Assembly (NCBI RefSeq): GCF_001570525.1
Contig: NZ_BBXC01000021.1
Span: 62,001 to 126,000 of the forward strand
DNA length: 64,000 nucleotides
Direction: 5' to 3'
Origin: Herbidospora sakaeratensis
Lineage (GTDB): Bacteria > Actinomycetota > Actinomycetes > Streptosporangiales > Streptosporangiaceae
This document shows, piece by piece, positions 30,960-39,319 of the stretch. Numbering within the stretch: position 1 is the first letter of the stretch; the number at the start of each line of letters is the position of its first letter. Made by a program: the position numbers and the translations under genes. The notes beneath the pieces are model-generated. The model was not told where the DNA came from and made no database searches. It was given only the letters and a program-made list of their open reading frames with translations.

Positions 30960-33136
30960 GGCAGGGTTTCGCCGAGGGCGGCGAGCAGGACCTCGAGACC
31001 GTAGTCGGCTTCGACGTCGTCGACATCGCCGTAGAGCTGGTCTTCCAGGAGCGGCAGGATCTCGGATGCCCAGATCAGCCTCAGGCCGTGGCCGGTGCCG
31101 ACCTCTTTCCTCATCAGGTACGAGGGACCGATCGCCCTGTCAGGATCATTCAGGCGCCGGTTGATCTCGTCGAGGAGACGTGCGGCCAGAGGGGGAAGGC
31201 CGTTCCCCTTCAGCCATCGGTCGAGCAATCCGGCGATCGGCGGCTTGTTCGGGGCGAGCGCCCGGAAGGCGAACCTGCGGCGCATCGCGGCGTCCACCAA
31301 GGCCACCGAACGGTCGACCGTGTTCATCGTGCCGATGACGAAGACGTTCTTCGGCAAGTCGAAGGGGTCGTCGGGAGAGTACTGCAGAGTGATCGAGTGC
31401 CCGCGGTATTCCAGCAGGTAATAGAGCTCACCGAAGACCTTCGCGAGGTTGGCGCGGTTGATCTCGTCGATGATCAGGACGAGGGGGCGGTCGGGTTCTT
31501 CCCCGGCGAGTTTCGCCGCCTGCTTGAGCGGACCCGGCACAAGGTCGAACGCCAGCACGCCGTTCTCGAGACGAGGGCGGAAGCCCTCGATGAAGTCCTC
31601 GTATCCGTACGAGGGGTGGAACTGGACGAGGCGGGTGCGATCGGGCCCCGCCAGCGCCTCGCCGAGCTTGGTGGCCAGATAGGTCTTGCCTGTTCCGGGC
31701 GGTCCATAGAGGATCAGCTGGCCTTTGGCCGCGAGCAGGTCGGCGGTCTCCTGCAGCCAGTCGAGCGGCATGAGCAGCGCGTCGGCGGTCTCCTGCGCGA
31801 TGTGCGGCACGATGACGTCGCGGGTCTCGTCCTCTGTCAAAAGTTCGTCGCTGACCTGCTCGTCGAGCCCGGCGTCGGTGGCCAGAGCCGCGATGACCTT
31901 GGTGAGCTCGGTGACGGTCATCACCGCCTTGAGCTTCGCCTTGGCCTCCTCCGGAAGCTTCTCACGGCTCAGCGACGTGGGCTTCCACTCAACCGGACGG
32001 CGTCTGGCGGCGTCCGGCCCCGCCGCGTCGTCGCGGTAGGCGTCACCGGTGATCCGGCCCACGTAGACCTTGTCGCCGTCCAGCGTGGCGACGAGATCGC
32101 CCGGCTTGAACTCGGTGAGGAATCGATGGAGCTGGCCGGTGGTGAGATCCTTGGTGCGTTGCCTGGCGTCGGGGATGGCGGCCGCGACGATGTCCGCGAT
32201 CTGCTGCCGAGTGGCCCCGGGGGGAACGTCCGTTGCGATCTCGGAGAAGGAGATCGAGCAGAATCCCTGGTCCAACCAGACCGGAATCATGTTCTTGCCG
32301 CTGACGTTGGCGCCGCGAACCAGCCAGCCCTTCTGGTTCCCCACACGGGGTATATCCCAGCGCGATCGCCATGGTTCGTCGTAGAAGTCGAATGGGTCGC
32401 CGGTCTCCGCCTCGATCCGACGGCGAATCGCCAGGAGATCCCGGTCGACGTCGTCGCTCTTCGCGGCGAGCCGGTCGGCGAAGGCGTCGCGGATGGAGAG
32501 CTTGTTCTGCTCGACCGAGAGCGGGAGGAAGACGTCGGGAAACATCAGGAAGAGCAGCACGTGGAACTGGGCGCGGGCCCGCGAGTTGCCATCGTGGTCG
32601 GACAAGACCGACTGGGCGAGCTCACGGAAGCGCCAGGGGTCCTTCAGAGCGGTCTGGCGCTCCTCGGCCGGAGATCTCGTCAGCAGTCGCACCAACCGGA
32701 TCAGGAAGGCGAACTGGGCCCAGCGATAGTTGAGGAAGGCCACGCCTCCCTTCAGATAGCCCGGAGAGGTGGCGCTCGCCAGCTCAGCGGGCACTGTCAC
32801 CTCGGTCGACGCCCATGACAGCACCGTGCGGAGGATGACCGCCTTGCGGTCGGCGCCGATCGTGGCGGGACTGAGTGGTAAGAGGTTGAGGTAGAGGAGT
32901 TCGGCGGCCAGCACGATCGCCTCGTCACCGGCTTCGGAGATCTGCCGTTTCAGTTTGACCAGAAACTGGTCGGACGATTCGTCGGCGTTTTCCACAAAAC
33001 GCCGGAACAGCTCGTCGGCGGCATCAGGGGTCCAGGCCGCGATGTTTGGCGCGAACGATGACTTACCGGTCAATATGCCGCCTCCCAGTACCTGACGTGC
33101 GGCGCGGCAGACGATCACACCCTGTTCCCGATCCAT
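30956..33136 (-). CDS. mcrB: McrB-like AAA+ GTPase with PUA/EVE-like sensor region
   Basis: 726 residues. The C-terminal AAA+ domain has Walker A GPPGTGKT (478-485), Walker B LIIDEINRAN (554-563), and the McrB signature MNTVDRS (604-610) followed by MRRRF. These mark the McrB family, the only AAA+ branch using GTP. Residues ~265-395 (GWLVRGANVSGKNMIPVWL, then PGDLVATLDGDKVYVGRITG) look like a PUA/EVE-type domain, which in other McrB proteins reads modified bases; this decides which DNA is attacked. The first ~250 residues form a helical region I do not recognise. ATG 33136 has GAAGGGA 5 nt upstream. First gene of the defence operon; GC content looks slightly lower than that of its neighbours. 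Confidence 0.9.
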   Translation of the reverse strand: MDREQGVIVCRAARQVLGGGILTGKSSFAPNIAAWTPDAADELFRRFVENADESSDQFLVKLKRQISEAGDEAIVLAAELLYLNLLPLSPATIGADRKAVILRTVLSWASTEVTVPAELASATSPGYLKGGVAFLNYRWAQFAFLIRLVRLLTRSPAEERQTALKDPWRFRELAQSVLSDHDGNSRARAQFHVLLFLMFPDVFLPLSVEQNKLSIRDAFADRLAAKSDDVDRDLLAIRRRIEAETGDPFDFYDEPWRSRWDIPRVGNQKGWLVRGANVSGKNMIPVWLDQGFCSISFSEIATDVPPGATRQQIADIVAAAIPDARQRTKDLTTGQLHRFLTEFKPGDLVATLDGDKVYVGRITGDAYRDDAAGPDAARRRPVEWKPTSLSREKLPEEAKAKLKAVMTVTELTKVIAALATDAGLDEQVSDELLTEDETRDVIVPHIAQETADALLMPLDWLQETADLLAAKGQLILYGPPGTGKTYLATKLGEALAGPDRTRLVQFHPSYGYEDFIEGFRPRLENGVLAFDLVPGPLKQAAKLAGEEPDRPLVLIIDEINRANLAKVFGELYYLLEYRGHSITLQYSPDDPFDLPKNVFVIGTMNTVDRSVALVDAAMRRRFAFRALAPNKPPIAGLLDRWLKGNGLPPLAARLLDEINRRLNDPDRAIGPSYLMRKEVGTGHGLRLIWASEILPLLEDQLYGDVDDVEADYGLEVLLAALGETLP

Positions 33137-33341
33137 GGCTTTCCCTTCATCAATGCATCAATGGGGGTACCGCCTTTGGTGAACAGTGATAGACGGCTTT
33201 CTGTATTCGCGCCAGCCTGACTGTTGAACTCAGTCCCGACAAGAACGGGTGTGCGTCGAGAGCAGGCCGCCCGATTGATCATCCTGGCGGAAGTCAACGG
33301 CCTCGCCACGGAATCCGCGAGACCCGGGCGGCCGAGCCACC

Positions 33342-33359
33342 CTCACGCCGAAGCGTGAG
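33342..33359. terminator. Short hairpin upstream of the MDMPI stop
   Basis: CTCACGC and GCGTGAG flank a CGAA tetraloop (33342-33359), 1 nt from the stop of the minus-strand MDMPI gene. It is probably the terminator of that gene. Between it and McrB lies about 200 bp without a gene that must hold the McrB promoter. Confidence 0.6.
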
Positions 33360-33360
33360 C

Positions 33361-34077
33361 TCAGAAACGGGCCCGTTCCCGCCACGACGTCCAGATCGTC
33401 TCGTCGCCGAAGATCTCCAGGGCGCCCTCGCGCCGGTTCAGCAGCGCCAGGAACAGCTCGGTCGCGGGCCCCCTGACCGCCAGGTCGCCCTTCCCGTGCC
33501 CCACTTCCCACACCACCCGGTCCTCCTCGCCGCGCAACATCCACTCGCCCTCGGTGTCGGTCGTGTGCAGGTGCACGGTCACCCCGGGGTCCAGGGTCGG
33601 CCGGGGAGCCGCGACGGTGTCGATCCACTCCTCGATGCCGTCGGCGGCTAGGTCGGGCGAGAGGTCGTAGGGGCGTCCGAGGGCGAGGGCCGCGTCGGCG
33701 CGGTGCATGGTCGCCTCGTGCAGGCGGCGGCGGACCCACCACTCGGCCGGGCGGGGGCCCCAGAACGTCCACACATACGTGTTCGGGCCGATCGAATCGA
33801 TGGCGTCGCGCAGGATGGCGGGGCCTTCGCGGAGCCAGGCCAGGGCGCCTTCGGGGTCGGCCGGGGGTTTGCCGTCGCGGACCTCGCGCGGGTCGAGGTA
33901 TTCGCCGATCCGGTCGCTGATGATCTGGGCCGACCAGCGGTCGCCCCGGCCGACGTGGCGGAAGAGCTGCTTCAGGGTCCAGCCGGGGCAGGTCGGGACT
34001 TCCGTCGTCTCGTCGGCGTCGGTGACGAGGTCAGCGAAGCGGGCGTTCTGGTCGATCAGGGCGGTCATGTGGTCCAT
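33361..34077 (-). CDS. Maleylpyruvate-isomerase-family mycothiol-dependent enzyme
   Basis: 238 residues. The N-terminal domain is MDMPI_N (DinB-like fold): PTCPGWTLKQLFRHVGRGDRW is the conserved start, with the metal-binding His in the next helices (RRLHEATMHRADA). The C-terminal MDMPI_C region holds VHLHTTDTEGEWML and the ending GHGKGDLAVRGPATELFLALLNR. The family uses mycothiol and is confined to actinobacteria; most members have no known substrate. The start could be ATG 34077 or 34089. The 5' end overlaps the Nudix gene by about 47 bp on the same strand, so the two are co-transcribed. Confidence 0.85.
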   Translation of the reverse strand: MDHMTALIDQNARFADLVTDADETTEVPTCPGWTLKQLFRHVGRGDRWSAQIISDRIGEYLDPREVRDGKPPADPEGALAWLREGPAILRDAIDSIGPNTYVWTFWGPRPAEWWVRRRLHEATMHRADAALALGRPYDLSPDLAADGIEEWIDTVAAPRPTLDPGVTVHLHTTDTEGEWMLRGEEDRVVWEVGHGKGDLAVRGPATELFLALLNRREGALEIFGDETIWTSWRERARF

Positions 34078-34567
34078 GGGCACGATCATCCCCGGTCGGC
34101 TCGCCGTCCGACAGGAACAGCAGGCCCGGGCCGGGGTGCCGCAGCGTGGCGCGGATGCGGCGGGCCAGCGCCGCCTCGGCCAGGCCGCCGATGTCGTCGA
34201 GGGCCACGAAGCGGACTTCGGCGATCTCGCCGTCGAGGAAGCGGATCTCGGCCAGGTCGTCGGCGCTCAGGATTCCGCCGTCGAAGAGGAAGGCCAGCAT
34301 GGGGCGGCGGTCGGGGCGGGCCGGCCGGACGTCGATGCTGAGCAGGTCGCCCACCGGGCGGTCGAGGCCGAGCTCCTCCCGGAGCTCGCGGCGGGCCGCC
34401 GCCGCGGGGGTCTCGCCGCCGCCGACCTCGATCACCCCGCCGGGCACGTCCCAATCGTTCTTGTACGTCGTGCGCACCAGCAGCACCCGGCCGTCTTCGT
34501 CGGTGAACAGCACACCGGCGGCGGAGATGGCGACCGGGAGGGCGGCGTACCACGCGGGGAGATTCAC
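34031..34567 (-). CDS. Nudix hydrolase
   Basis: 178 residues with a Nudix box around residues 42-66 (GGVIEVGGGETPAAAARRELREELGL), containing the R-E-L-R-E-E-L-G metal-binding core. Nudix enzymes hydrolyse nucleoside diphosphates linked to other groups; the substrate is not predictable here. The last ~35 residues are Arg/Pro/His-rich and run into the start of the MDMPI gene, so the tail may be disordered. Start ATG 34567, 10 nt after the upstream hypothetical gene's stop. Confidence 0.85.
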   Translation of the reverse strand: MNLPAWYAALPVAISAAGVLFTDEDGRVLLVRTTYKNDWDVPGGVIEVGGGETPAAAARRELREELGLDRPVGDLLSIDVRPARPDRRPMLAFLFDGGILSADDLAEIRFLDGEIAEVRFVALDDIGGLAEAALARRIRATLRHPGPGLLFLSDGEPTGDDRAHGPHDRPDRPERPLR

Positions 34568-34576
34568 CGGGCGATG

Positions 34577-35227
34577 CTACAGCCGCCGGGCGGGGTGAAC
34601 CCCGACGTTCACGACGGACCTGTCACCCAACGTCCGGGAGAGTTCGACGGTGAAGGGCGTGGGCGGGTTGCCCTGGCAGGTCGCCCCTCCGATTTTCGGC
34701 CGGACCGCCACGGCGACCCGCACCTCCCGGTCGGTCTCCTCCAGTTCGACCAGCTCGACCCGGCCGACGGCCGGCTGGCCGCTCGCGCACGCCCGTTCGG
34801 TGACCAGGAGGTTCAGGCGGGTGCCCGCCGCCGAGCCGAGGGCGAGGTCGGCGTCGTCGAGGCCGGGGAAGACCCGGTGCAGGGAGCAGCGGGTGGATGT
34901 GCGCAGGTGCCAGCCGTTGTTCGGGCCGAACCGTTCGATCAGCAGGTACTGGTGGGTGCTGTCGCCGAAGTCGGGGGCGTCGGGCTGCTCGATCTCGCCG
35001 ATCAGGGCCACCCGGTCGGGGCTCTCCTCGACGATGTGCCAGGCTGCCAGGTCGGCGGGGGCGTGGACCTCGGTTCCCCTGAGCGCCGCCCGCCCGTCGG
35101 CTCCCAGGCGGGTCGCCGGTGGACCGGTCAGGGCGGCCGGGGGGACAGGTTCTCCGTTGCAGGCGTACATGACGCCGGGGGCGGGGCAGGAGGCGGCCAG
35201 CAGGATGAGCGGCAGGATTCGCTTCAT
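34577..35227 (-). CDS. Exported hypothetical protein
   Basis: 216 residues. The N-terminus (MKRILPLILLAASCPAPGV) is a signal sequence; the Cys at residue 14 follows A-A-S, so a lipoprotein is possible but the lipobox is not standard. The mature part is a beta-rich domain with Cys pairs at HLRTSTRCSLHRVF, TERACASGQ and GATCQGNPP, which could form disulfides. No family recognised. It lies directly upstream of the Nudix gene (9-nt spacing), so probably one operon of three with MDMPI at the end, although the functions look unrelated. Confidence 0.65.
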   Translation of the reverse strand: MKRILPLILLAASCPAPGVMYACNGEPVPPAALTGPPATRLGADGRAALRGTEVHAPADLAAWHIVEESPDRVALIGEIEQPDAPDFGDSTHQYLLIERFGPNNGWHLRTSTRCSLHRVFPGLDDADLALGSAAGTRLNLLVTERACASGQPAVGRVELVELEETDREVRVAVAVRPKIGGATCQGNPPTPFTVELSRTLGDRSVVNVGVHPARRL

Positions 35228-35308
35228 GCTGTTCTAGACGTATCCGGGATGCGCGCGGGCGCAGTCGGAGCGGAGGAGGAGCGGTCTGAACCGGAATCCC
35301 GTTGCAGA

Positions 35309-35689
35309 TCACTCCGATTTCTCGACATGGTCGGGATTATCTGACATGTGCCAATAGTCGCGGGTCGAGACGGCCAATCCCGCCGCGTCGAACGTCACGA
35401 AAACGCAGCCCGCCAAGTTCCCTTCGCGGGCGCTCACCCGGAACTCGATCGCCGCCGAATCGCCGTCGGCCAACGGCTCTCCGAATCGCACGTCGAGCAC
35501 GTCTTCTTCGGAGAACGACCACGTCAGATAGTCCCTGAGCGCGTCGAGGCCGCGGTGCGGCTCGCGGAAGGGCATCGAGCGGTGGACGATGCCGGGGGCG
35601 TACAGGGAAAGGAGCAGGTCGACGTCGTGGGCGGCCCAGCCGGTCTGCCAGGTCTGGGCGAAGCGGCGGGCGATCTCCCTGGTGTTCAC
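35309..35689 (-). CDS. SnoaL/NTF2-like domain protein
   Basis: 126 residues with a cone-shaped NTF2-like pattern: an N-terminal helix (REIARRFAQTWQTGWAAHDVDLLLSLYAPG), then alternating strands with the typical HRSMPFREPHRGLDALRDYL and YWHMSDNP ending. SnoaL-like proteins are small-molecule cyclases, isomerases or binding proteins; no catalytic Asp/His set can be assigned with confidence. ATG 35689, GGGAG about 6 nt upstream. Divergent from the DUF72 gene with only 23 bp between the start codons. Confidence 0.8.
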   Translation of the reverse strand: MNTREIARRFAQTWQTGWAAHDVDLLLSLYAPGIVHRSMPFREPHRGLDALRDYLTWSFSEEDVLDVRFGEPLADGDSAAIEFRVSAREGNLAGCVFVTFDAAGLAVSTRDYWHMSDNPDHVEKSE

Positions 35690-35712
35690 CCGGTGAAGCC
35701 TAGGCTGAGGGA

Positions 35713-36417
35713 ATGGTGGTGGGGACGTCCGGCTGGCAGTACGCCGATTGGCGCGGTGTGCTCTATCCGCGGGGCCTGCCGCAGAAAAGCTGGCTGGAGC
35801 ACTACGGCACCGAATTCGGCACCGTCGAGAACAACGGCGCGTTCTACCGGCTGCCCCGGCGCGAGACCTTCGAGCAATGGCACGACCGCACGCCCGGCGA
35901 TTTCGTCATGGCGGTCAAGGCGAGCCGTTATCTGACCCACGTCAGGCGGCTCAAAGACCCGAAGGAACCGGTCGGCCGGCTGATGGAGGTGGCCGAGGGG
36001 CTGGGCGAGAAACTCGGGCCGATCCTCATTCAACTGCCGCCCACTCTCCGTTATGAACAGGACGTTCTCGACGAGTGCCTCCGGTGTTTTCCGAAAGGCG
36101 TCGAGCTGGCCGTCGAGCCGCGCCACGAGTCGTGGTGGAACGACGACACCCGCCGAATCCTCGAGAACCGGTCGGCCGCCCTGGTCTGGAGCGACCGGCG
36201 CGGACGGCTCATGAGCCCGCTCTGGCGGACGACCACGTGGACCTACCTGCGATTCCACGAGGGAACGTCGAGGAAGAACCCGCCCGAATACGGCGACCAG
36301 GCGATGAAGACCTGGCTCGAAAGACTGCCCGACGACGGCTACGTCTACTTCAACAACGACCCCACCGGCGCGGCGGTGCGAAATGCCCGCCGGTTCCGTC
36401 AGCTGGCGACAAAATAG
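35713..36417 (+). CDS. DUF72 (YecE) family protein
   Basis: 234 residues with DUF72 hallmarks: GTSGWQYADWRGVLYP at the start, TVENNGAFYRLPRRETFEQW, FVMAVKASRYLTHVRRL, LIQLPPTLRYE, VEPRHESWW and the ending DDGYVYFNNDPTGAAVRNA. The family adopts a TIM-barrel fold with unknown activity. A TAGGCT -10-like element (35700-35705) ends 7 nt before the ATG, so the message may be leaderless; GTG 35719 is an alternative start. Followed 5 nt later by the next gene, so it heads a three-gene cluster. Confidence 0.85.
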   Translation: MVVGTSGWQYADWRGVLYPRGLPQKSWLEHYGTEFGTVENNGAFYRLPRRETFEQWHDRTPGDFVMAVKASRYLTHVRRLKDPKEPVGRLMEVAEGLGEKLGPILIQLPPTLRYEQDVLDECLRCFPKGVELAVEPRHESWWNDDTRRILENRSAALVWSDRRGRLMSPLWRTTTWTYLRFHEGTSRKNPPEYGDQAMKTWLERLPDDGYVYFNNDPTGAAVRNARRFRQLATK

Positions 36418-36422
36418 GGCAT

Positions 36423-36770
36423 ATGCGCACGATGACGCTGTGGCGTCCCACCGGCCCCGAGGAACTGGAGCTGGTCCGCCGGTCGGGCTTCACCGCGTGG
36501 CCCCCCAGGCTGCCCGAGCAACCGATCTTCTACCCGGTCCTCAACGAGCACTACGCCGTCACGATCGCCCGCGACTGGAACGTCCCGGCCTCCGGCGTCG
36601 GTTACGTCACCCGGTTCGAGGTCGAGGCGGAGTTCGCCGAGCGCTACCCGGTTCAGCGGGCGGGCGGCGAGACGATCCTCGAACTGTGGGTGCCCGCCGA
36701 GGAACTCGACGAGTTCAACCGGCACATCGTCGGCCTCATCGAGGTCGTGCACGAGTTCCGCGCCGAATGA
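36423..36770 (+). CDS. Small conserved hypothetical protein
   Basis: 115 residues. It reads as one compact domain with RPTGPEELELVRRSGFTAWPPRLPEQPIFYPVLNEHYA, then ARDWNVPASGVGYVTRFEVEAEF and LWVPAEELDEFNRHIVGLIEVVHEF. Similar proteins are often annotated as ADP-ribosylation/crystallin J1 proteins, but that name does not rest on a shown activity, and no ADP-ribosylglycohydrolase metal site is visible here. Cytosolic. It begins 5 nt after DUF72 and its stop overlaps the start of the methyltransferase gene (ATGA), so the three are probably co-expressed. Confidence 0.7.
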   Translation: MRTMTLWRPTGPEELELVRRSGFTAWPPRLPEQPIFYPVLNEHYAVTIARDWNVPASGVGYVTRFEVEAEFAERYPVQRAGGETILELWVPAEELDEFNRHIVGLIEVVHEFRAE

Positions 36771-37381
36771 GGCTGCTCGGTCCGGCCGAGCTGGACGCCT
36801 CCTCGGTCGTCGCCAACAACGCCATGAACCGGGGCCGCCGGCTGCGCGGCTACTCCCGGGAACTCGGCCTGAATCTGGCCGAGACCGTGAAAGACAGATC
36901 GTGGCTGGACCTGTGCTGCGGTGAGGGCCACGCCCTGGCCGAGGCCGTGATGCTCGGCGCCGACGTCACCGGGGTCGACCTCGCCGGCCATTTCGCCGTG
37001 CCCCCGGGAAAGGGCCTGGAGCTGGTCGTCGCGTCGATTCCGGGCTGGCGTCCGGAAAGGAAGTACGACCTGATCACCGTCGTTCACGGCCTCCACTACC
37101 TCGGCGACAAACTCAGGGTCCTCGCCGACATCGCCGGTTGGCTCACCGAGCACGGCCGGTTCGCCGCCAACTTCGACGTCGCGTCGATCGAGGCCGGATC
37201 GCGCCGAAAGTTGCTGGCCGCGCTCAGAAGCCAGGGGTTCGCCTACGACCCCAGGAACAAGCGCGTCTCCCGGACCGGCCCGGCCGTGGTCGAGTTCCCC
37301 TACGAATACCTGGGCGCCGACGACACCGCCGGGCCCAACTACACCGGCCAGCCGGCCGTCGTCTCCCACTACCGGGCATAG
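36767..37381 (+). CDS. Class I SAM-dependent methyltransferase
   Basis: 204 residues with SAM motif I at SWLDLCCGEGHALAEAV, an acidic residue at the end of strand 2 (VTGVDLAG), and a motif IV-like stretch KYDLITVVHGLHYLGDKLRVLADI. These are Rossmann-type methyltransferase features; substrate unknown. ATG 36767 overlaps the upstream stop. The C-terminus (EFPYEYLGADDTAGPNYTGQPAVVSHY) is an extra segment after the core. Last gene of its cluster; the DyP gene begins 34 bp later with its own ribosome-binding site. Confidence 0.8.
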   Translation: MRLLGPAELDASSVVANNAMNRGRRLRGYSRELGLNLAETVKDRSWLDLCCGEGHALAEAVMLGADVTGVDLAGHFAVPPGKGLELVVASIPGWRPERKYDLITVVHGLHYLGDKLRVLADIAGWLTEHGRFAANFDVASIEAGSRRKLLAALRSQGFAYDPRNKRVSRTGPAVVEFPYEYLGADDTAGPNYTGQPAVVSHYRA

Positions 37382-37415
37382 ACGAACCCGTACCGGATCA
37401 GGAGGTTCATCGACC

Positions 37416-38432
37416 ATGTCACCGGCGACGCCTTACGGGGTGGAGGATCATCGCAGCGGTGTGCAGGCGGTCCTGGGCTCGTTGAGCCCGGCGGCCATCT
37501 TCATCGTGGCCACGATCAAGCCCACCGGGCACCAGGTGGTCAGGGACCTGGGCGAAGACCTGGCGGGGTTGTTGCGGACGGTCGGGTTCCGGTCGCTCGA
37601 CCCCGGGTTGTCGTGCGTGCTGGGGTTCGGGTCGCAGTTGTGGGACCGGCTCTTCCCCGGGTTGCCGAAGCCCGCGGGGCTGCACCCGTTCGAGGAGATC
37701 CGGGGCGCCCACTACGCGCCGTCGACCCCGGGGGACCTGCTGATCCACATCCGGGCCAACCGGCACGACCTGTGCTTCGAGCTGGCCGGGCTGATCATGG
37801 ACCGGCTGCGCGACGCGGTCGCGAGCGCCGACGAGGTGCACGGCTTCCGCTACTTCGACGCCCGTGACCTGCTCGGCTTCGTCGACGGCACCGAGAACCC
37901 CACCGGCGACCTGGCCCACCGGTCGGTGCTCATCGGCGACGAGGACCCCGACTACGCGGGCGGCTCCTACGTGCTGGTCCAGAAGTACGTCCACGACCTG
38001 GCCACCTGGAACCGGCTCGCGACCGAGGACCAGGAGAAGGTCATCGGCCGCCACAAGCTCTCCAACGTCGAGCTCGACGACGACGTGAAGCCGCCGAACG
38101 CGCACAACGCCCTCACGGTCATCGAGGAGGACGGCACGGAGCTGAAGATCCTGCGCGACAACATGCCCTTCGGCAACGCCTCGGCGGGCGAGTTCGGCAC
38201 CTATTTCATCGGGTACGCCCGCACCTCCGGCCTGCTCGAACGCATGCTGACCAACATGTTCATCGGAGACCCGCCCGGCAACTACGACCGGATCCTCGAC
38301 TTCTCCACCGCGCTGACCGGTTCCCTCTACTTCGTCCCCTCAGGAGCCTTCCTGGAAGACCCGCCGGAGCCCGCTCAGTCGCAGGCCGGCCGGTTGATCA
38401 TCGGAGACCTCAAGGGAGTGCCGCAGACATGA
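37416..38432 (+). CDS. Dye-decolorizing (DyP-type) heme peroxidase, encapsulin cargo
   Basis: 338 residues. The DyP signature GFVDGTENP carries the catalytic Asp; later regions include the proximal-His candidate around NAHNALTV and the distal Arg in DGTELKILRDNMPFG. This is the B-type, which oxidises dyes or phenolics with H2O2. The C-terminus, AGRLIIGDLKGVPQT, is an encapsulation targeting peptide of the L-x-I-G-x-L-K-G kind. AGGAGG lies 9 nt before the ATG. The encapsulin gene overlaps the stop by ATGA, so shell and cargo are translationally coupled. Expected location: inside the encapsulin nanocompartment in the cytosol. Confidence 0.95.
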   Translation: MSPATPYGVEDHRSGVQAVLGSLSPAAIFIVATIKPTGHQVVRDLGEDLAGLLRTVGFRSLDPGLSCVLGFGSQLWDRLFPGLPKPAGLHPFEEIRGAHYAPSTPGDLLIHIRANRHDLCFELAGLIMDRLRDAVASADEVHGFRYFDARDLLGFVDGTENPTGDLAHRSVLIGDEDPDYAGGSYVLVQKYVHDLATWNRLATEDQEKVIGRHKLSNVELDDDVKPPNAHNALTVIEEDGTELKILRDNMPFGNASAGEFGTYFIGYARTSGLLERMLTNMFIGDPPGNYDRILDFSTALTGSLYFVPSGAFLEDPPEPAQSQAGRLIIGDLKGVPQT

Positions 38433-39229
38433 ACAACCTCCATCGGGAGCTGGCCCCGATCTCCGACGCCGCCTGGGCGCAGATCGAGGAGGAGGCCGCC
38501 CGCACCTTCAAACGGCACATCGCCGGACGCCGGGTGGTCGACGTGCACGGCCCCGAGGGGACCGAACTGTCGGCCGTGTCGACCGGGCACACGACCCCGA
38601 TCCAGCCGCCCGCGACCGGCGTGCAGGCCCGGCAGCGGGAGGTGTCGCGGCTGGTCGAGCTGCGGCGGCCGTTCGAGCTCGACCGGGAGGCGGTCGACGA
38701 CGTCGAGCGCGGCTCCAACGACTCCGACTGGCAGCCCGTCAAGGACGCCGCCGCCGCGCTGGCCATCGCCGAGGACCGGGCCGTCTTCGAGGGGTACGGC
38801 CCCGGCCAGATCTCCGGCGTCATCCCGCTCAGCGCCCACGCGCCGCTGGTGCTCCCGGCCGACGTGCGGGCCTATCCCGACGCCATCGCGCAGGCCCTCG
38901 GCATCCTGCGCATGGCCGGGGTCGACGGCCCCTACTCGGTGCTGCTGTCGGCCGACGCCTACACCGGGGTCGCCGAGACGGCCGACCACGGCTACCCCGT
39001 GATCGAGCACCTCCGGCGCTTCGTGAGCGGCGACATCATCTGGGCCCCGGCGATCAGCGGCGCGGTCGTGCTCACCACCCGGGGCGGCGACTTCGATCTG
39101 CATCTCGGTCAGGACGTCTCCATCGGATATCTCAGCCATACCGACACCACGGTGACGCTCTATCTCCAGGAGTCGTTCACCTTCCTGCCGTTCACGGCGG
39201 AGGCGGCCATTCATTTGACGAGTCCGTAA
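38429..39229 (+). CDS. Family 1 encapsulin shell protein
   Basis: 266 residues with an HK97-type capsid fold signature of encapsulins: MNNLHRELAPISDAAWAQIEEEAARTFKRHIAGRRVVDVHGPEG at the N-terminus, then RQREVSRLVELRRPFELDREAVDDVERGSNDSDWQPVKDAAAALAIAEDRAVFEGY, and the C-terminal FLPFTAEAAIHL. These self-assemble into a T=1 shell around tagged cargo, here the DyP peroxidase with which it overlaps. Such compartments are linked to oxidative-stress protection in actinobacteria. The length matches family 1. Confidence 0.96.
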   Translation: MNNLHRELAPISDAAWAQIEEEAARTFKRHIAGRRVVDVHGPEGTELSAVSTGHTTPIQPPATGVQARQREVSRLVELRRPFELDREAVDDVERGSNDSDWQPVKDAAAALAIAEDRAVFEGYGPGQISGVIPLSAHAPLVLPADVRAYPDAIAQALGILRMAGVDGPYSVLLSADAYTGVAETADHGYPVIEHLRRFVSGDIIWAPAISGAVVLTTRGGDFDLHLGQDVSIGYLSHTDTTVTLYLQESFTFLPFTAEAAIHLTSP

Positions 39230-39247
39230 TTGGTTCTTCGGCAATTA

Positions 39248-39276
39248 TTGACAGGTCAACGGATACCCACCAGTAT
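39248..39276 (+). promoter_or_regulatory. Candidate promoter of the response regulator
   Basis: TTGACA (39248-39253) with a possible -10 CAGTAT 17 bp later (39271-39276). The -35 is part of a small palindrome TTGAC-AG-GTCAA (39248-39259), which could be an operator. Confidence 0.4.
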
Positions 39277-39319
39277 TGCCCGGACGGGGCGGGGGCCACA
39301 GCTTTAAACACGGGGAGAC

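Noticed and set aside
26600-33360. Island integration at tRNA-Lys with a direct-repeat att site
   Set aside because: I found only an 8-bp match (CCTGGCGG) of the tRNA 3' end near 33285 and no integrase; this is expected by chance, so integration is not supported.
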